Below are positions 33,170 through 43,300 of a stretch of DNA of 44,069 bases, piece by piece. The DNA is taken from positions 14,632-58,700 of the forward strand of contig NZ_MKVV01000100.1 of NCBI RefSeq assembly GCF_001899645.1. Direction: 5' to 3'. The notes under the pieces are model-generated. The model had not been told where the DNA came from and did not search any database. It saw only the letters and a program-made list of their open reading frames with translations. Made by a program: the position numbers and the translations under genes. The stretch's first letter is position 1; each line of letters starts with the position of its first letter. Source of the stretch: Pseudonocardia sp. 73-21 (GTDB taxonomy: Bacteria; Actinomycetota; Actinomycetes; Mycobacteriales; Pseudonocardiaceae).

Positions 33170-34087
33170 CTACGCCTTGGGGGCCGAGCCGCTCGACGCC
33201 GTGACCGCCGTGCCGTACTGGCCTGCCCGGCCGTCCACCTGCTCGCGCAGGGCCAGCACCGCGGACACCTGGCCGGCCCCGGTCTGGAGATCGTCCACGG
33301 TGGACATCGCCCCGGTGACGGTCGGGTCGGCACGCGCGACGCCGACGGCCCCCGTCGCGTCGGACGAGCCGGCGCGTCCGGCCAGCACCGCTCCCCCGCC
33401 GGCGCGGTCGAGCTGCGCGGCGAGCCGGGCGGTGACGGCCGCGGCGTCGGAGGCGTCGACGCCGGTCAGCGCCCCGCCGGTGAGGACCAGGGCCAGGTCG
33501 GCCTGCGCCGGGGGATCCCCGGGGGCCACGAAGCCGGCACCGGCGAGGCCGGAGAGCACGGCGCGTTCCTGGTCTGGGGTCGTGCCCGCCTTGGCGAGCA
33601 GCACCCCGCCGAGCAGGCCACCGGCCAGGCTCCCGGTGTCGGACGCGGCGGGCAGCTGCGCGCCGGTGGGCAGCAGTTGGGCGGTGAGCTGACGGAGCTG
33701 GTCGGCCCGCGCGGGATCGCCGACGGCGTCGGTGAGGGCGACCTCCCCGGTGACCTTCGCGCCGGACTGCCCGAGCAGCGCCACCACCGCGTTGCGGTCG
33801 GCCGGGTCGGCCCCGGACGTGATGAGCACGACGGTCTGGCCGGTCAGGGTGCCGCGCACGGCCGCCGGGCCGACGCGCTGGGCGAACTCGTCGGACGCCC
33901 GCTGCGACGCGGCCAGCGCGTCGCGCTCGGCGGTGAGCTGCTGGACCTTGCCGCCCAGGTCGTCGGCCTTGGTCGTGACCGCACCGAGCAGGCGGTCCGA
34001 CACCCCGCTCGCCCCGAGGACCACCCCGATCGCCAGGGCCAGGAACACCGCCGCGATGGACACGGCGTGGTAGCGCAGGGAGATCAC
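33170..34087 (-). CDS. mctB: MctB-like copper transport/outer-membrane-associated protein
   Basis: 305 residues from the GTG at 34087, which overlaps the steA stop (GTGA). The start ISLRYHAVSIAAVFLALAIG is one N-terminal membrane helix, then a coiled coil (TTKADDLGGKVQQLTAERDA) and an Ala/Gly-rich domain. This is the pattern of mycobacterial MctB (Rv1698), linked to copper efflux, which also sits between steA and pyrG. Pseudonocardia mycolic-acid status differs, so an outer-membrane role is uncertain. Confidence 0.85.
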   Translation of the reverse strand: MISLRYHAVSIAAVFLALAIGVVLGASGVSDRLLGAVTTKADDLGGKVQQLTAERDALAASQRASDEFAQRVGPAAVRGTLTGQTVVLITSGADPADRNAVVALLGQSGAKVTGEVALTDAVGDPARADQLRQLTAQLLPTGAQLPAASDTGSLAGGLLGGVLLAKAGTTPDQERAVLSGLAGAGFVAPGDPPAQADLALVLTGGALTGVDASDAAAVTARLAAQLDRAGGGAVLAGRAGSSDATGAVGVARADPTVTGAMSTVDDLQTGAGQVSAVLALREQVDGRAGQYGTAVTASSGSAPKA

Positions 34088-35268
34088 CCGAACCAGCCCC
34101 GGATCACCTCGAACAGCGCACCCCAGCCGTGGGAGATCCACGCCAGGACCGCATCGCCCGCGTCGGACACGAGCAGCGCGGCGACGATCGCCACCACCGC
34201 GGCGCCGATCATCAGCAGGATCGCCCCGGCCGAGATCCGGCTGCGGTAGAGCGTGGCGATCACCCGGCTGTCGACGAGCACGCCGCCCAGCTGCAGCCGC
34301 GTGAGGAACGTGGAGGCGTTGCTGCCCGCGCGGCCCCGGTCGAGGAACTCGGCCATGGTGCCCGACAGCCCGACGGTGACGACGAGCGCCGCATCGTGGT
34401 GCGCGGCCAGCAGCAGCGCGAGGTCCTCGGGGTTGGCCGTGCTCGGGAACGTGACGGCCCCCGCCCCGAGGTCCTGCACGCGGTGCAGGCCGGGCGCGTG
34501 GCCGTCGGCGAAAGCGGGCACGACGATGTCGGCGCCGCAGGTCAGGGTCTCGTTGGAGACCTCGGCCGGGTCACCGACGATCAGAGCGGGCGTGTGGCCG
34601 GCGGCCATCAGCACGTCGGCGCCCGCGCCGACGCCGACCAGCACCGGCCGGTACTCGCGGATGTAGTTCTTGAGGCGCGCGAGCTCCGCGGCGGCGTCGA
34701 ACCCGGCCGCGACGACCAGCACCTGGCGCCCGGCCAGCTCCACCTCGACGGGCGGGACCCCGGCACCGTCGAGCAGCATCGCGCGCTCCTGGCGCATGAA
34801 CTCGATGGTGTTGGCGGCGAACGCCTCGAGCTGGTGCGCCAGCCCGGACTTGGCCTCGACGAGCGCGTCGGCCACGGAGTCCGCGTCCTGCAGCACCCCC
34901 GCGGCGAGCCGCAGCTCCCCCGCGTAGATCACCCCGCCGTCGAGGCGGATGCGGGCGCCGTCCTTGATGGCGTGCATCGCCTCTGCGCCGACGTTGTCGA
35001 CGAGCATGATCCCCGCGGCGACGAGGATCTCGGGCCCGAGGTTGGGGAACCGGCCGGAGATCGACGGCGAGGCGTTGACCACGGCGGCGACGTCGGCGGC
35101 GACGAGGGCGTCGGCGGTGGCGCGGTCCAGGTCGATCTGGTCGAGCACAGCGATCTCACCGGACTTCAGGCGGCGCAGGAGGCCATCGGTACGCCGGTCG
35201 ACGCGCGCGGTGCCGGCGAGTCCGGGCAGTTCTGGGCGCGTGCGGTGCAGCAGGCCGGACAGCTTCAT
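34084..35268 (-). CDS. steA: Cytokinetic-ring protein SteA
   Basis: 394 residues. SteA proteins of actinobacteria act at the septum with SteB and influence cell separation. Marks are GLLHRTRPELPGLAGTARVD at the start, KSGEIAVLDQIDLDRATADA, a thiamine-pyrophosphokinase-like central fold (TPALIVGDPAEVSNETLTCG) and one C-terminal membrane helix (ISAGAILLMIGAAVVAIVAA). Order recN-steA-mctB-pyrG is conserved with Mycobacterium. The 199 bp before it (35,269-35,467) hold no gene. Confidence 0.92.
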   Translation of the reverse strand: MKLSGLLHRTRPELPGLAGTARVDRRTDGLLRRLKSGEIAVLDQIDLDRATADALVAADVAAVVNASPSISGRFPNLGPEILVAAGIMLVDNVGAEAMHAIKDGARIRLDGGVIYAGELRLAAGVLQDADSVADALVEAKSGLAHQLEAFAANTIEFMRQERAMLLDGAGVPPVEVELAGRQVLVVAAGFDAAAELARLKNYIREYRPVLVGVGAGADVLMAAGHTPALIVGDPAEVSNETLTCGADIVVPAFADGHAPGLHRVQDLGAGAVTFPSTANPEDLALLLAAHHDAALVVTVGLSGTMAEFLDRGRAGSNASTFLTRLQLGGVLVDSRVIATLYRSRISAGAILLMIGAAVVAIVAALLVSDAGDAVLAWISHGWGALFEVIRGWFG

Positions 35269-35467
35269 ACACGCACTGTGACATCCGGTGACCGCAATCC
35301 CAGGAAGGCACGCCGACGCCTACCCTCCGTTCATCCCCACATCTCCACGCCCGCCGGCCGGACGGCGGTGATCAAGGCGACATGGTCGTCAGTGGATCTT
35401 CAGCAGCGACCGTTCGGCCTTGGTCACCGGGTGGTGCGGGGCCGGGGCGGCCGGGCATCAGGCCGGG

Positions 35468-37267
35468 TCAGGTGCGGGCCGGGGTCTTCCTGCGGGGTCT
35501 GCGCGCCGGCGGCGCGTCCGCACGGTCGGCCTCGCGGTGCGCCCGGGCTGCACCCAGGAGCTCCTCGGCGTGGGCGCGGCCGGTGTCGGTGTCGTCGAGA
35601 CCGGCGAGCATGCGGGCCAGCTCGACGATGCGGTCGCCCTCGGCCAACCGCCGCACGATGCTGCGCCGGGCGCCGTTCTCACCGCGCACCGACTTGTCGA
35701 CGACGAGGTGCCGGTCGGCGTAGGCCGCCACCTGGGGCAGGTGGGTGACCACGATGACCTGGTGGCGCGCCGCCAGCTTCGCGAGCCGCCGGCCGATCTC
35801 CACCGCGGCCCGCCCGCCGACGCCGGCGTCGACCTCGTCGAACACCATGGTGGGCACGGGATCGGCCCCGGCCAGGGCCACCTCCAGGGCCAGCATCACC
35901 CGCGACAGCTCACCACCCGACGCGCCCTTGTGCAGCGGCATCGGTGCGGCACCTCCATGGGCGACGAGGCGCAGCTCCACCTCGTCGACGCCGCTGGAAC
36001 CGGCCACGAGCGTGGCCTTCCCGATCGTCAGCGTGTCGGCGGTGCCCGGCGTGGCCTCGCGCGGCGAGACCGACACCAGCAGCCGTGCGTCACCCATCGC
36101 GAGCCCCGCCAGCTCGGCGGTGGTGGCCTCGGCCAGCCGGGCCGCGGCCTCCGTGCGCGCCGCCGTGACCGCCACGGCGTACTCGGCCAGATCGGTGGCC
36201 AGCGCGTCGCGGTGGGCGGCGAGCCCGGCCAGCGCCTCGTCCGAGACGTCGAGCCCGGCGAGCCGCTCCCGCGCCTCCGCGGCCCAGGCCAGCACGCCGT
36301 CGACGTCGGCCGCGTACTTGCGCGTCAGCGCCTTGAGCTCGGCCTGCCGCGACAGCACGGACGCCAGCCGTTCGGGATCGGCGTCGAGACGGTCGAGATA
36401 GCCGGTGAGCTCGGTGCCGACGTCGCCGATCAACGCGAGGGCCTCGGCGAGCCGGGCGTCGAGGGCGGTGAGCTCGCTGTCGCCGGCCGCGGAGAGGCGG
36501 CTGCGGGCGTCGCCGATGAGGGCGAGCGCCGCGGGAACCTCCATGTCGTCGCCACCGACCAGCGCCATGTGGGCCCCGGACGCGACCTCGCGCAGGTCGT
36601 CGGCCGCCGAGAGCCGGCGCCCCTGCTCGATCAGCTCGACGTCCTCACCCGGCTGCGGGTCGACCGAGCCGATCTCGGTGAGCCCGTGGCGCAGCAGGTC
36701 GGCCTCCTGCGCGAGGCGACGTGCCCCGTCACGGCGTTCGACGAGCTCCGCGGCCACCCGCAGCCACTCGGTGCGCGTGGCGCGGTAGCGCTCCAGGGGG
36801 GCGGCCACGGCGTCGCCGGCGAACCGGTCGAGCAGGGCCCGCTGCTCCGCCGGGCGCAGCAGCCGCAGCTGGTCGTTCTGGCCGTGGACGGCGAGCGTGG
36901 CCTCGGCCAGGCGCCCCAGCACCCCGACGGGCACCGACCGTCCGCCCAGGTGCGCCCGCGAACGCCCGTCGGCCCCCACCGTGCGGATCGCGATCAGGGT
37001 GCCGTCCTCGTCGGCGTCGGCCCCCACCTCGTCGGCGACGGCCATGGCCGCGGCATCGGCGGTGAACCGCCCCTCGACGACGGCGCGCTTGGCGCCCTCC
37101 GACACCCGCGACGCCTCCGCGCGGCCGCCGCCGAGCAGCGACAACCCGGTGACGACCATGGTCTTGCCCGCACCGGTCTCTCCGGTGAGGACGGTGAGCC
37201 CGGGGTCCAGGTCGAGCGTGGCGTCGTCGATCACGCCGAGGCCCTGGATCCGCATCTCGGCCAGCAT
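35468..37267 (-). CDS. recN: DNA repair protein RecN
   Basis: 599 residues. SMC-like ATPase in double-strand break repair. Walker A is LTGETGAGKTMVVTGLSLLG near the N-terminus; central coiled coils follow; the ABC signature is HKGASGGELSRVMLALEVAL and Walker B MVFDEVDAGVGGRAA. The start is the ATG at 37267 (MLAEMRIQGLGVIDDATLDL); a longer frame upstream is not family-like. TAGGCT (37275-37280, minus strand) ends 7 nt before this ATG, suggesting a leaderless transcript. Confidence 0.96.
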   Translation of the reverse strand: MLAEMRIQGLGVIDDATLDLDPGLTVLTGETGAGKTMVVTGLSLLGGGRAEASRVSEGAKRAVVEGRFTADAAAMAVADEVGADADEDGTLIAIRTVGADGRSRAHLGGRSVPVGVLGRLAEATLAVHGQNDQLRLLRPAEQRALLDRFAGDAVAAPLERYRATRTEWLRVAAELVERRDGARRLAQEADLLRHGLTEIGSVDPQPGEDVELIEQGRRLSAADDLREVASGAHMALVGGDDMEVPAALALIGDARSRLSAAGDSELTALDARLAEALALIGDVGTELTGYLDRLDADPERLASVLSRQAELKALTRKYAADVDGVLAWAAEARERLAGLDVSDEALAGLAAHRDALATDLAEYAVAVTAARTEAAARLAEATTAELAGLAMGDARLLVSVSPREATPGTADTLTIGKATLVAGSSGVDEVELRLVAHGGAAPMPLHKGASGGELSRVMLALEVALAGADPVPTMVFDEVDAGVGGRAAVEIGRRLAKLAARHQVIVVTHLPQVAAYADRHLVVDKSVRGENGARRSIVRRLAEGDRIVELARMLAGLDDTDTGRAHAEELLGAARAHREADRADAPPARRPRRKTPART

Positions 37268-37274
37268 GGGTCGC

Positions 37275-37280
37275 AGCCTA
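37275..37280 (-). promoter_or_regulatory. -10 hexamer of leaderless recN
   Basis: TAGGCT on the minus strand, 7 nt from the recN ATG. The same hexamer serves the Ddn-like gene (4195-4200) and lies 8 nt before pyrG. No -35 match is obvious. Confidence 0.4.
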
Positions 37281-37355
37281 CGACCCGACCCCGACAGATC
37301 CGACGAGCCATCCACAGGCCCCTCGGCTACCCGCGCATCGGACGACCCGGGCGGG

Positions 37356-38261
37356 TCATCGTGCGCCGCGCCAGCCCCGAACGGGCAGGTCGAACTTGCG
37401 GACCAGCCGGTCGGCGAACGGCCGACCGTCCAGGCGCACCATGCGCACGGGCATCTCCCCGCGCGTGATCTCCACGCGGGAGCCCGGGCGCAGCGGGAAC
37501 GTCCGGCGGCCGTCGCAGTCGAGCACCGCGGGCGGCCCCGACGGGTCGACCTCGATCGCCACCGTGCTGTCGGGCGAGATCACCATGGGCCGGGCGAACA
37601 GCGCGTGGGCGTTGCTCGGCACCAGCAGCAGCGCCTCCACCTGCGGCCAGATCAGGGGGCCGCCCGCCGAGAACGCGTAGGCCGTGGACCCCGTCGGTGT
37701 CGAGCACAGCACGCCGTCGCACCCGAACGCCGACACAGGTCGCCCGTCGACCTCCAGCACCACCTCGAGGATCCGCTCCCGCGTGCTCTTCTCGACCGTG
37801 GCCTCGTTCAGCGCCCACGTACGGGCGAGCACGTCGCCGTTCGACCGCGCCACGACGTCGAGCGTCATGCGCTCCTCCACCGAGTACGTGCCCTGGACGA
37901 GGGCGCCGAGCGCCTCGTCGAGCGACTCCTCCTCGGTCTCGGCGAGGAAGCCCACCCGCCCGAGGTTGACGCCGAGCAGCGGCACCCCGACCGGCCGCGC
38001 CATCTCCGCGGCGCGCAGCAGCGTGCCGTCGCCACCGAGGACGAGCACCACCTCGGAGCCCTCGGCGCATCCCGGGCGGCCGTCGACGATCCGCGGCTCC
38101 ATACCGGGGGGCAGGTCGCCGTCGGGCACCTCGGCCCACTCGTCGCCGATCACCCGCAGGCGCACGCCCGAGTCGGCCAGCGACTTCGCGACGTGCGCGG
38201 CCGTGCGCCGGTTCGTCTCGCGTCCCGTGTGCAGGACCATGGTGACCTCGCGCGGGGTCAT
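37356..38261 (-). CDS. nadK: NAD kinase
   Basis: 301 residues. It phosphorylates NAD to NADP. Motifs are VVLVLGGDGTLLRAAEMA, GVNLGRVGFLAETEEES and the substrate-binding CSTPTGSTAYAFSAGGPLI. The ATG at 38261 overlaps the tlyA stop (ATGA). A longer upstream open phase is shadow of tlyA. Confidence 0.96.
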   Translation of the reverse strand: MTPREVTMVLHTGRETNRRTAAHVAKSLADSGVRLRVIGDEWAEVPDGDLPPGMEPRIVDGRPGCAEGSEVVLVLGGDGTLLRAAEMARPVGVPLLGVNLGRVGFLAETEEESLDEALGALVQGTYSVEERMTLDVVARSNGDVLARTWALNEATVEKSTRERILEVVLEVDGRPVSAFGCDGVLCSTPTGSTAYAFSAGGPLIWPQVEALLLVPSNAHALFARPMVISPDSTVAIEVDPSGPPAVLDCDGRRTFPLRPGSRVEITRGEMPVRMVRLDGRPFADRLVRKFDLPVRGWRGAR

Positions 38262-39055
38262 GCCGGACCCTCGGCGACGGCGGTGGCCAGCACGTCGTCG
38301 CCCAGGTCGTCGCCGTCGCGGGCGAGGCGCAGGAAGAACTCCACGTTCCCGGACGGGCCCGGCAGCGGGCTCGCCACGGCCCCCTGCAGCCGCAGGCCCA
38401 GCTTCCGCGCGGCGGCCGCGACGTCGGCGAGCGCCGAGAGCCGCAGGGCCGGATCGCGCACCACCCCGCCGGACCCCAGCCGCTCGCGCCCCACCTCGAA
38501 CTGCGGCTTCACCATCGGCAGCAGCGTGCCCGCCGTGCACGCGGCGAGCGCGGGCAGCACGGTGCGCAGCGAGATGAACGACAGGTCGGCGACGGTCAGG
38601 TCGACCGTGCCCCCGATCGCGGACGGCTCGAGCGCGCGGACGTTCGTGCGGTCGTGCACGTGCACCCGCTCGTCGCTCTGCAGCCGCCAGACGAGCTGGC
38701 CGTACCCGACGTCGACGGCCTCGACCTCGCGCGCGCCCCGCTCCAGCAACACGTCGGTGAAGCCGCCCGTGGACGCGCCGGCGTCGAGGCAGCGCGCGCC
38801 GGTGACGTCGACGCCGAACGCGTCGAGCGCACCGATCAGCTTGTGGGCACCCCGCGACGCCCATTCGCGCTCACCGGTCTCCTGGACGGTGACGGGGGTG
38901 TCACGGTCGACCATCGTGGCGGCCTTGCCCGCCGCCACGCCGCGGACGGCGACACGGCCCTGCTCGATCAGCTCGGCGGCCTGCTGGCGGGACCGGGCCA
39001 TGCCGCGGCGGACCAGCTCGGCGTCGAGCCGGGCTCGGGTGACCACCCGCGTCAC
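38258..39055 (-). CDS. tlyA: TlyA-family rRNA 2'-O-methyltransferase
   Basis: 265 residues. The N-terminal S4 domain (RARLDAELVRRGMARSRQQA) is followed by an FtsJ-like methyltransferase with SAM motif CLDAGASTGGFTDVLLERGA and later VDLTVADLSFISLRTVLPAL. In mycobacteria TlyA methylates 16S and 23S rRNA and its loss gives capreomycin resistance. The GTG at 39055 overlaps the 63-residue gene upstream. Confidence 0.95.
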   Translation of the reverse strand: MTRVVTRARLDAELVRRGMARSRQQAAELIEQGRVAVRGVAAGKAATMVDRDTPVTVQETGEREWASRGAHKLIGALDAFGVDVTGARCLDAGASTGGFTDVLLERGAREVEAVDVGYGQLVWRLQSDERVHVHDRTNVRALEPSAIGGTVDLTVADLSFISLRTVLPALAACTAGTLLPMVKPQFEVGRERLGSGGVVRDPALRLSALADVAAAARKLGLRLQGAVASPLPGPSGNVEFFLRLARDGDDLGDDVLATAVAEGPA

Positions 39056-39243
39056 GCCGACCCGGCGGCGAGCGCCTCGCCCAGCGCCGCGTGGACCCGT
39101 TCGAACGCGTCGACGTGCTCGGCCGGCGGCCGGTGCTCGAGACCCTCCAGGCCCGCCATCGCCCGCGCGACCACCTCGCCCGGATCCGACGCAGCCACGC
39201 GGGGGTCGGCCGGGTGCGGAGGGCCGGGAACGGGGCGGGTCAT
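39052..39243 (-). CDS. Small conserved-looking protein upstream of tlyA
   Basis: 63 residues: a Pro-rich N-terminus (MTRPVPGPPHPADP) and an amphipathic helical half (GEVVARAMAGLEGLEHRPPA, then EHVDAFERVHAALGEALAA). Small proteins of this type sit between the HAD phosphatase and tlyA in related actinobacteria (Rv1693 in M. tuberculosis holds this place). No function known. It overlaps tlyA by 4 nt. Confidence 0.75.
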   Translation of the reverse strand: MTRPVPGPPHPADPRVAASDPGEVVARAMAGLEGLEHRPPAEHVDAFERVHAALGEALAAGSA

Positions 39244-39314
39244 GCCGGGTGCTCCTCTGCCGGTCGCTCGGTCGCCACGGCGGCCAGGGCCGTGATGGTG
39301 GTCGCGGAGGTCAC
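39240..39314 (-). CDS. Possible 24-codon coupled small ORF
   Basis: GTG at 39314 overlaps the stop of the HAD gene (GTGA). The frame runs 24 codons (MTSATTITALAAVATERPAE and four more residues) to a TGA that overlaps the ATG of the next gene (ATGA at 39240-39243). The exact fit of 75 nt between two coupled genes is like every other junction of this operon, so it may be a real micro-gene or a translational relay. Confidence 0.45.
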   Translation of the reverse strand: MTSATTITALAAVATERPAEEHPA

Positions 39315-40336
39315 GGCGCCACGGTAGCCGAGGCCGCTGTCCTTCCGCTCAGCCCGAGATCGGCCAGCGCACGCGTGGCGTCGGCGCCGTCGGCGGTGAC
39401 GGTGGCCGGGCCGCCGCCCGCATCCCAGTGGACCCCGCAGAGGGTGCGCAGGGCCGCGAGCGGGTCACCGCCGCCGGACAGCCGCAGGCCGCCGTCGTCG
39501 GTGGGCTGCGCCGTCCAGGCGGACGGGGCGCCGGGCGCCAGTTCGTCGGCCGGGGCCGTCAGCGCCCCCATGTCGGCGGCGATGTAGTCGGGCCGCAGCG
39601 CGGGCGGCGCGGCGAGCACCTCCGCCGCATCGGAGACTCCCGTGAGGACGAGGAGCGTGGCGAGCCCGGCAGCCCGGCCGCCCTCGATGTCGGTGTCGAG
39701 CCGGTCCCCCACCACGAGCGCGCGCTCCGCGCCGGTCCGCTTCACCGCGGCCAGCAGCTGCGCCGTGGCGGGCTTGCCCGCCACCTGCGGCTCCAGCCCG
39801 GTGGCCGTGCGCAGCACCGACACCATCGACCCGTTGCCGGGCAACGGACCGCGCTCGGTCGGCAGGGTCGGGTCGAGGTTGCAGGCCACCCAGACCGCGC
39901 CGCGCCGCAGCGCGACGGAGGCGTCGGCGAGCAGCCGCCACCCGGTGTCGGGGCTGTGGCCCTGCACCACCGCCGCCGCGACGGCGGGATCGTCGGTGAC
40001 GGTGAGCCCGGTGGCCGTCACCTCGGCCGCCAGCGCGTCGGTGCCGACGACCAGCACGGGCGACCCGCCGGGCAGCTGCTCGGCGAGCATGGCCGCGGCG
40101 GCCTGCGAGCTCGTCGCCACGTCGTCGGTGTCGGCCGGGAAGCCCAGCTCGGCCAGGTGCTGCGCGACGTCCGCCGGGCGCCGCGAGGCGTTGTTGGTGA
40201 CGTACACCGTGCGCACCCCGCGCTCCGCCGCCCCGCGCACGGCCTCCACCGCGCCGGGCACGGCGTCCTGGCCCCGGTACAGCGTGCCGTCGAGGTCGGC
40301 GAGCAGGACGTCGTAGCGGTCGAGCAGGTCGGTCAC
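39311..40336 (-). CDS. HAD-IIA family phosphatase (glycerol-3-phosphate phosphatase-like)
   Basis: 341 residues. HAD motif I is LLADLDGTLYRG (Asp nucleophile in DLDGT), motif II VYVTNNASRRPADVA, motif III Lys in QVAGKPATAQLL and motif IV VVGDRLDTDIEGG. The C2 cap lies between motifs II and III. The M. tuberculosis counterpart in this place (Rv1692) dephosphorylates glycerol 3-phosphate. A C-terminal extension of about 75 residues is beyond the HAD fold. The start GTG at 40336 overlaps the stop of the TPR protein. Confidence 0.88.
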   Translation of the reverse strand: MTDLLDRYDVLLADLDGTLYRGQDAVPGAVEAVRGAAERGVRTVYVTNNASRRPADVAQHLAELGFPADTDDVATSSQAAAAMLAEQLPGGSPVLVVGTDALAAEVTATGLTVTDDPAVAAAVVQGHSPDTGWRLLADASVALRRGAVWVACNLDPTLPTERGPLPGNGSMVSVLRTATGLEPQVAGKPATAQLLAAVKRTGAERALVVGDRLDTDIEGGRAAGLATLLVLTGVSDAAEVLAAPPALRPDYIAADMGALTAPADELAPGAPSAWTAQPTDDGGLRLSGGGDPLAALRTLCGVHWDAGGGPATVTADGADATRALADLGLSGRTAASATVAP

Positions 40337-43300
40337 CGCCCGTCCTCCCCACTCTCGTCCGGGCGCTCGGTGAATGCGGTGCGCACCGGCCCCGTCCCGG
40401 CGTCCGGCGTGACGGTGGTCGGCGCGCGGTCGACGCCATCGGCATGAACGGGCGCAGGAGCGTCGTGTCCCTCGTCCGTGGCGCCGGTCGCCACGCTTTC
40501 GGCGGGTCCGGTGGTCGTGACGCCGCCGGCCTCGCCGTCGGCGTCGGTGACGACGTCGTTGGCCGCGCCGGTGGCCGCGTCGGTGGCCGCGTCGGTGGCC
40601 ACGTCGGTGGCCGCGTCGGTGGCCACGTCGGTGGCCGCGTCGGTGGCCACGTCGGTGGCCGCGTCGGTGGCCAGGTCCGTGGCCGCGTCGGTGGCCAGGT
40701 CCGTGGCCGCGTCGCCGTCGGTGGAGCCGGCGGCGGTGTCAGCGGTCGTAGCGGCATCGGCCGTCGTGCCGGCATCGGCGGCGGTGGCGACGTCGTCAGG
40801 TACCGCGTCCACCGCCGGGGTCGCAGGATCGACGGCCTCGGGGTCTGCGGCCTCCGGTTCGGCGATCGCCGCAGCCTCGTCGTCGTCGACGGGCACATCC
40901 GCGGCGTCGTCCGCGACCGCACCGTCCTTCGGGGACCCGAGGCCGCCGGTGGAGGCGCCGTCGTCGGTGACGGCCTCCGGCCCGGCCTCGTCGTCGGTCT
41001 CCAGCTCGAGGAGGTCCTCGCCCTGGAAGGTGACGCCGTCGTCCTCGAGGGGTTCGCCGGTCAGCTCGGCGATCCGCGCCGCGGCATCGGTCTCGCCCTC
41101 GACATCGGCGTCGACCGTGTGGACGAACCACTGCAGCGCGTCGGACTCCCGCCCGGCGGCCAGCAGGTTGTCGGCGTACGCGTAGAACAGCCGGGGGCTC
41201 CACGGCTCGCGGCGGGTGGGTTCCAGCTCCGGGATCTGGAGGCCCACGACCGCGGCGTCGAGCTCACCGAGATCGCGACGGGCCCCCGCGGCGACGATGG
41301 CCAGCTCGATCGTCTCCGCCTTGCCCAGCTCCTTCGCCTCCGGGGCGCGCACCAGCTCCAGGGCCCGCTCGGGACGTCCGAGCGCACGTTCGATGTCGGC
41401 CATGACCGCGAGATGCCCCGGACCGCCGCCCATCCGCCGGGCGGCCCGCAGCTCGCCGAGCGCCTCGTTCCACTCCCCGGCGTGGTAGGCCACGATCCCC
41501 GCGGCCTCCCGCACGACCGCGATCCGCGACGCCCGACGGCGCGCGTAGCGGGCATGGGCCAGCGCCTGCTCGGGGTCCTCGTCGACGAGCATGCCCGCCG
41601 CCACGAGGTGCTTCGCGACGACGTCGGCCGTGTCCTTCTGCAGACCGCGCAGGTCACGGCGGGCCTCGTCGTCCAACTCGCCCGGGGTGATGCCCTCGGG
41701 GAGATCGGGCTCCTCCACGTGGGTGGTGGTCACGCCCTCCGGGGTGCGGCGGTCGGGACGGTCGCCGCGACCGCCCTGGTCGCGCCGGTCCGACGGGCGC
41801 CGGTCCGAGGCGCCGCGCCGGTCGCTGTACGAACCCGCTCCGCGCCGGTCGCCGTCGCGACCCGTTCCGGCCGGTGAACGCCTCGCATCCGGCCGTCCCG
41901 CGTCGGAACGGCCCGAATCGGAACCGCCGTAACCGGAGCGTCCCGACCCGGAGCGTCCGGAATCCGCTCGCCCGGAAGCGGACCGCACAGAATCGGATCG
42001 CACAGAATCGGATCGCGGTGAACCCGATCGCGGGGAGTCCGTCCGTCCGGAATCGGAACGTCCGGAATCGTGCTGGCGTGAACCGTGCCTCGCCGAGTCC
42101 CGCCCTGCCGACTCCGGCCGCGGGTAGTCGGACCGCGCAGTACCGGAGCGGCCTGAGTCCGGACGTGCGGCGTCGCCGCGATCGTCACCGTCGCGGCCCG
42201 AGTCGGACCTCGCGAAATCGGGCCGCGCCGAGTACGAACGCCCCGAGGCGTTCCCGCCGTCCCGCGGACCGGCCGGGCGGTCCGAGCCGTAGCGGCTCGA
42301 CCCGCCGTCCCGCGCTCCGCCCGTACGGCGTGCGTCGCCGCCGGCCCGACGGTCGTCGCCGCGCCCCGCGTAGCCCGTACCGGCCGATCGGTCGCCGGCG
42401 TCGCGATCGCGGTAGGACGGGCGCTCGGCACCGCGCGACCGGTCGTCGGACCCGCGTCCACCGTCGCGCGGGGGGTACGAACGGCCGCCCGACCCCTGCC
42501 CGGTACCACCGCGACGGTCGTCGTCGCCGCGGTAGGGGCTCGATCGCCGGTCGTCGCGTGGCGATCCGTCCCGGTAGGCGCCGGTGCTGCGCTGCCCTGC
42601 GGGCCGGCTGTCGTTACCGCCGCCGTAGGGCCTGCGCTCGCCGGACCGCCTGTCCGGTCCGTCTCCGCGGTCCGCCCGGGAGTCGCCGGCGGCGGCCCGA
42701 CGTCCACCCTCGGTCTTGGGTGTCCACTTGCCGCGGGACCCGCCGGCCGCATCGCGGTCGCCGTACGGACGCCGCTCGCCACCCGTGCTGCGTCGGTCGT
42801 CCGACCCGCCGCGCTCGGGACGGCCACCGGAGGAACCCTGGTAGCCCCCCGTACCGCGACCCGTACCGCGGCCAGAGCCGGCACGGCCGGTGCTGCCGCC
42901 ACGGTCGTCACCGCGCCGGTCGTCACCGCGCCGGTCGTCACCGCGTCGATCATCACCGCCGCGATCAGGGCGGGCGCCCCGATCCGGACGGGCGGACCCA
43001 CCGGTCGCGGGCCGGTAGCGGTCCTGCCGGTCGCGTCCGCGAGCGGGGCCGTCGTCGCGGCGCGGTGCGGCGCCGCGTCGGTCGCCATCGCTCCTGCCCT
43101 CCGACCGCTCCTGCCACGAGGACCGGGCCGCACCGGCGTCACCGCCCGGACGGTCGTCGCGGCGCCGATCGTCGCGGCGGCCTGCGTCACGTCCCTGCCG
43201 GGAGCCGCGTCCGGTGTCCTTGCCACCCGCACCACCCGCCGGACGGCCGGACGAGCCCGAGGACTTCGACCACCCGCTGCCGACGCGCGAACCGGAGCCG

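Noticed and set aside
40571..40714. Regular 12/24-bp repeats considered as a CRISPR array
   Set aside because: No unique spacers; units are contiguous and code for Ala-Thr-Asp repeats.
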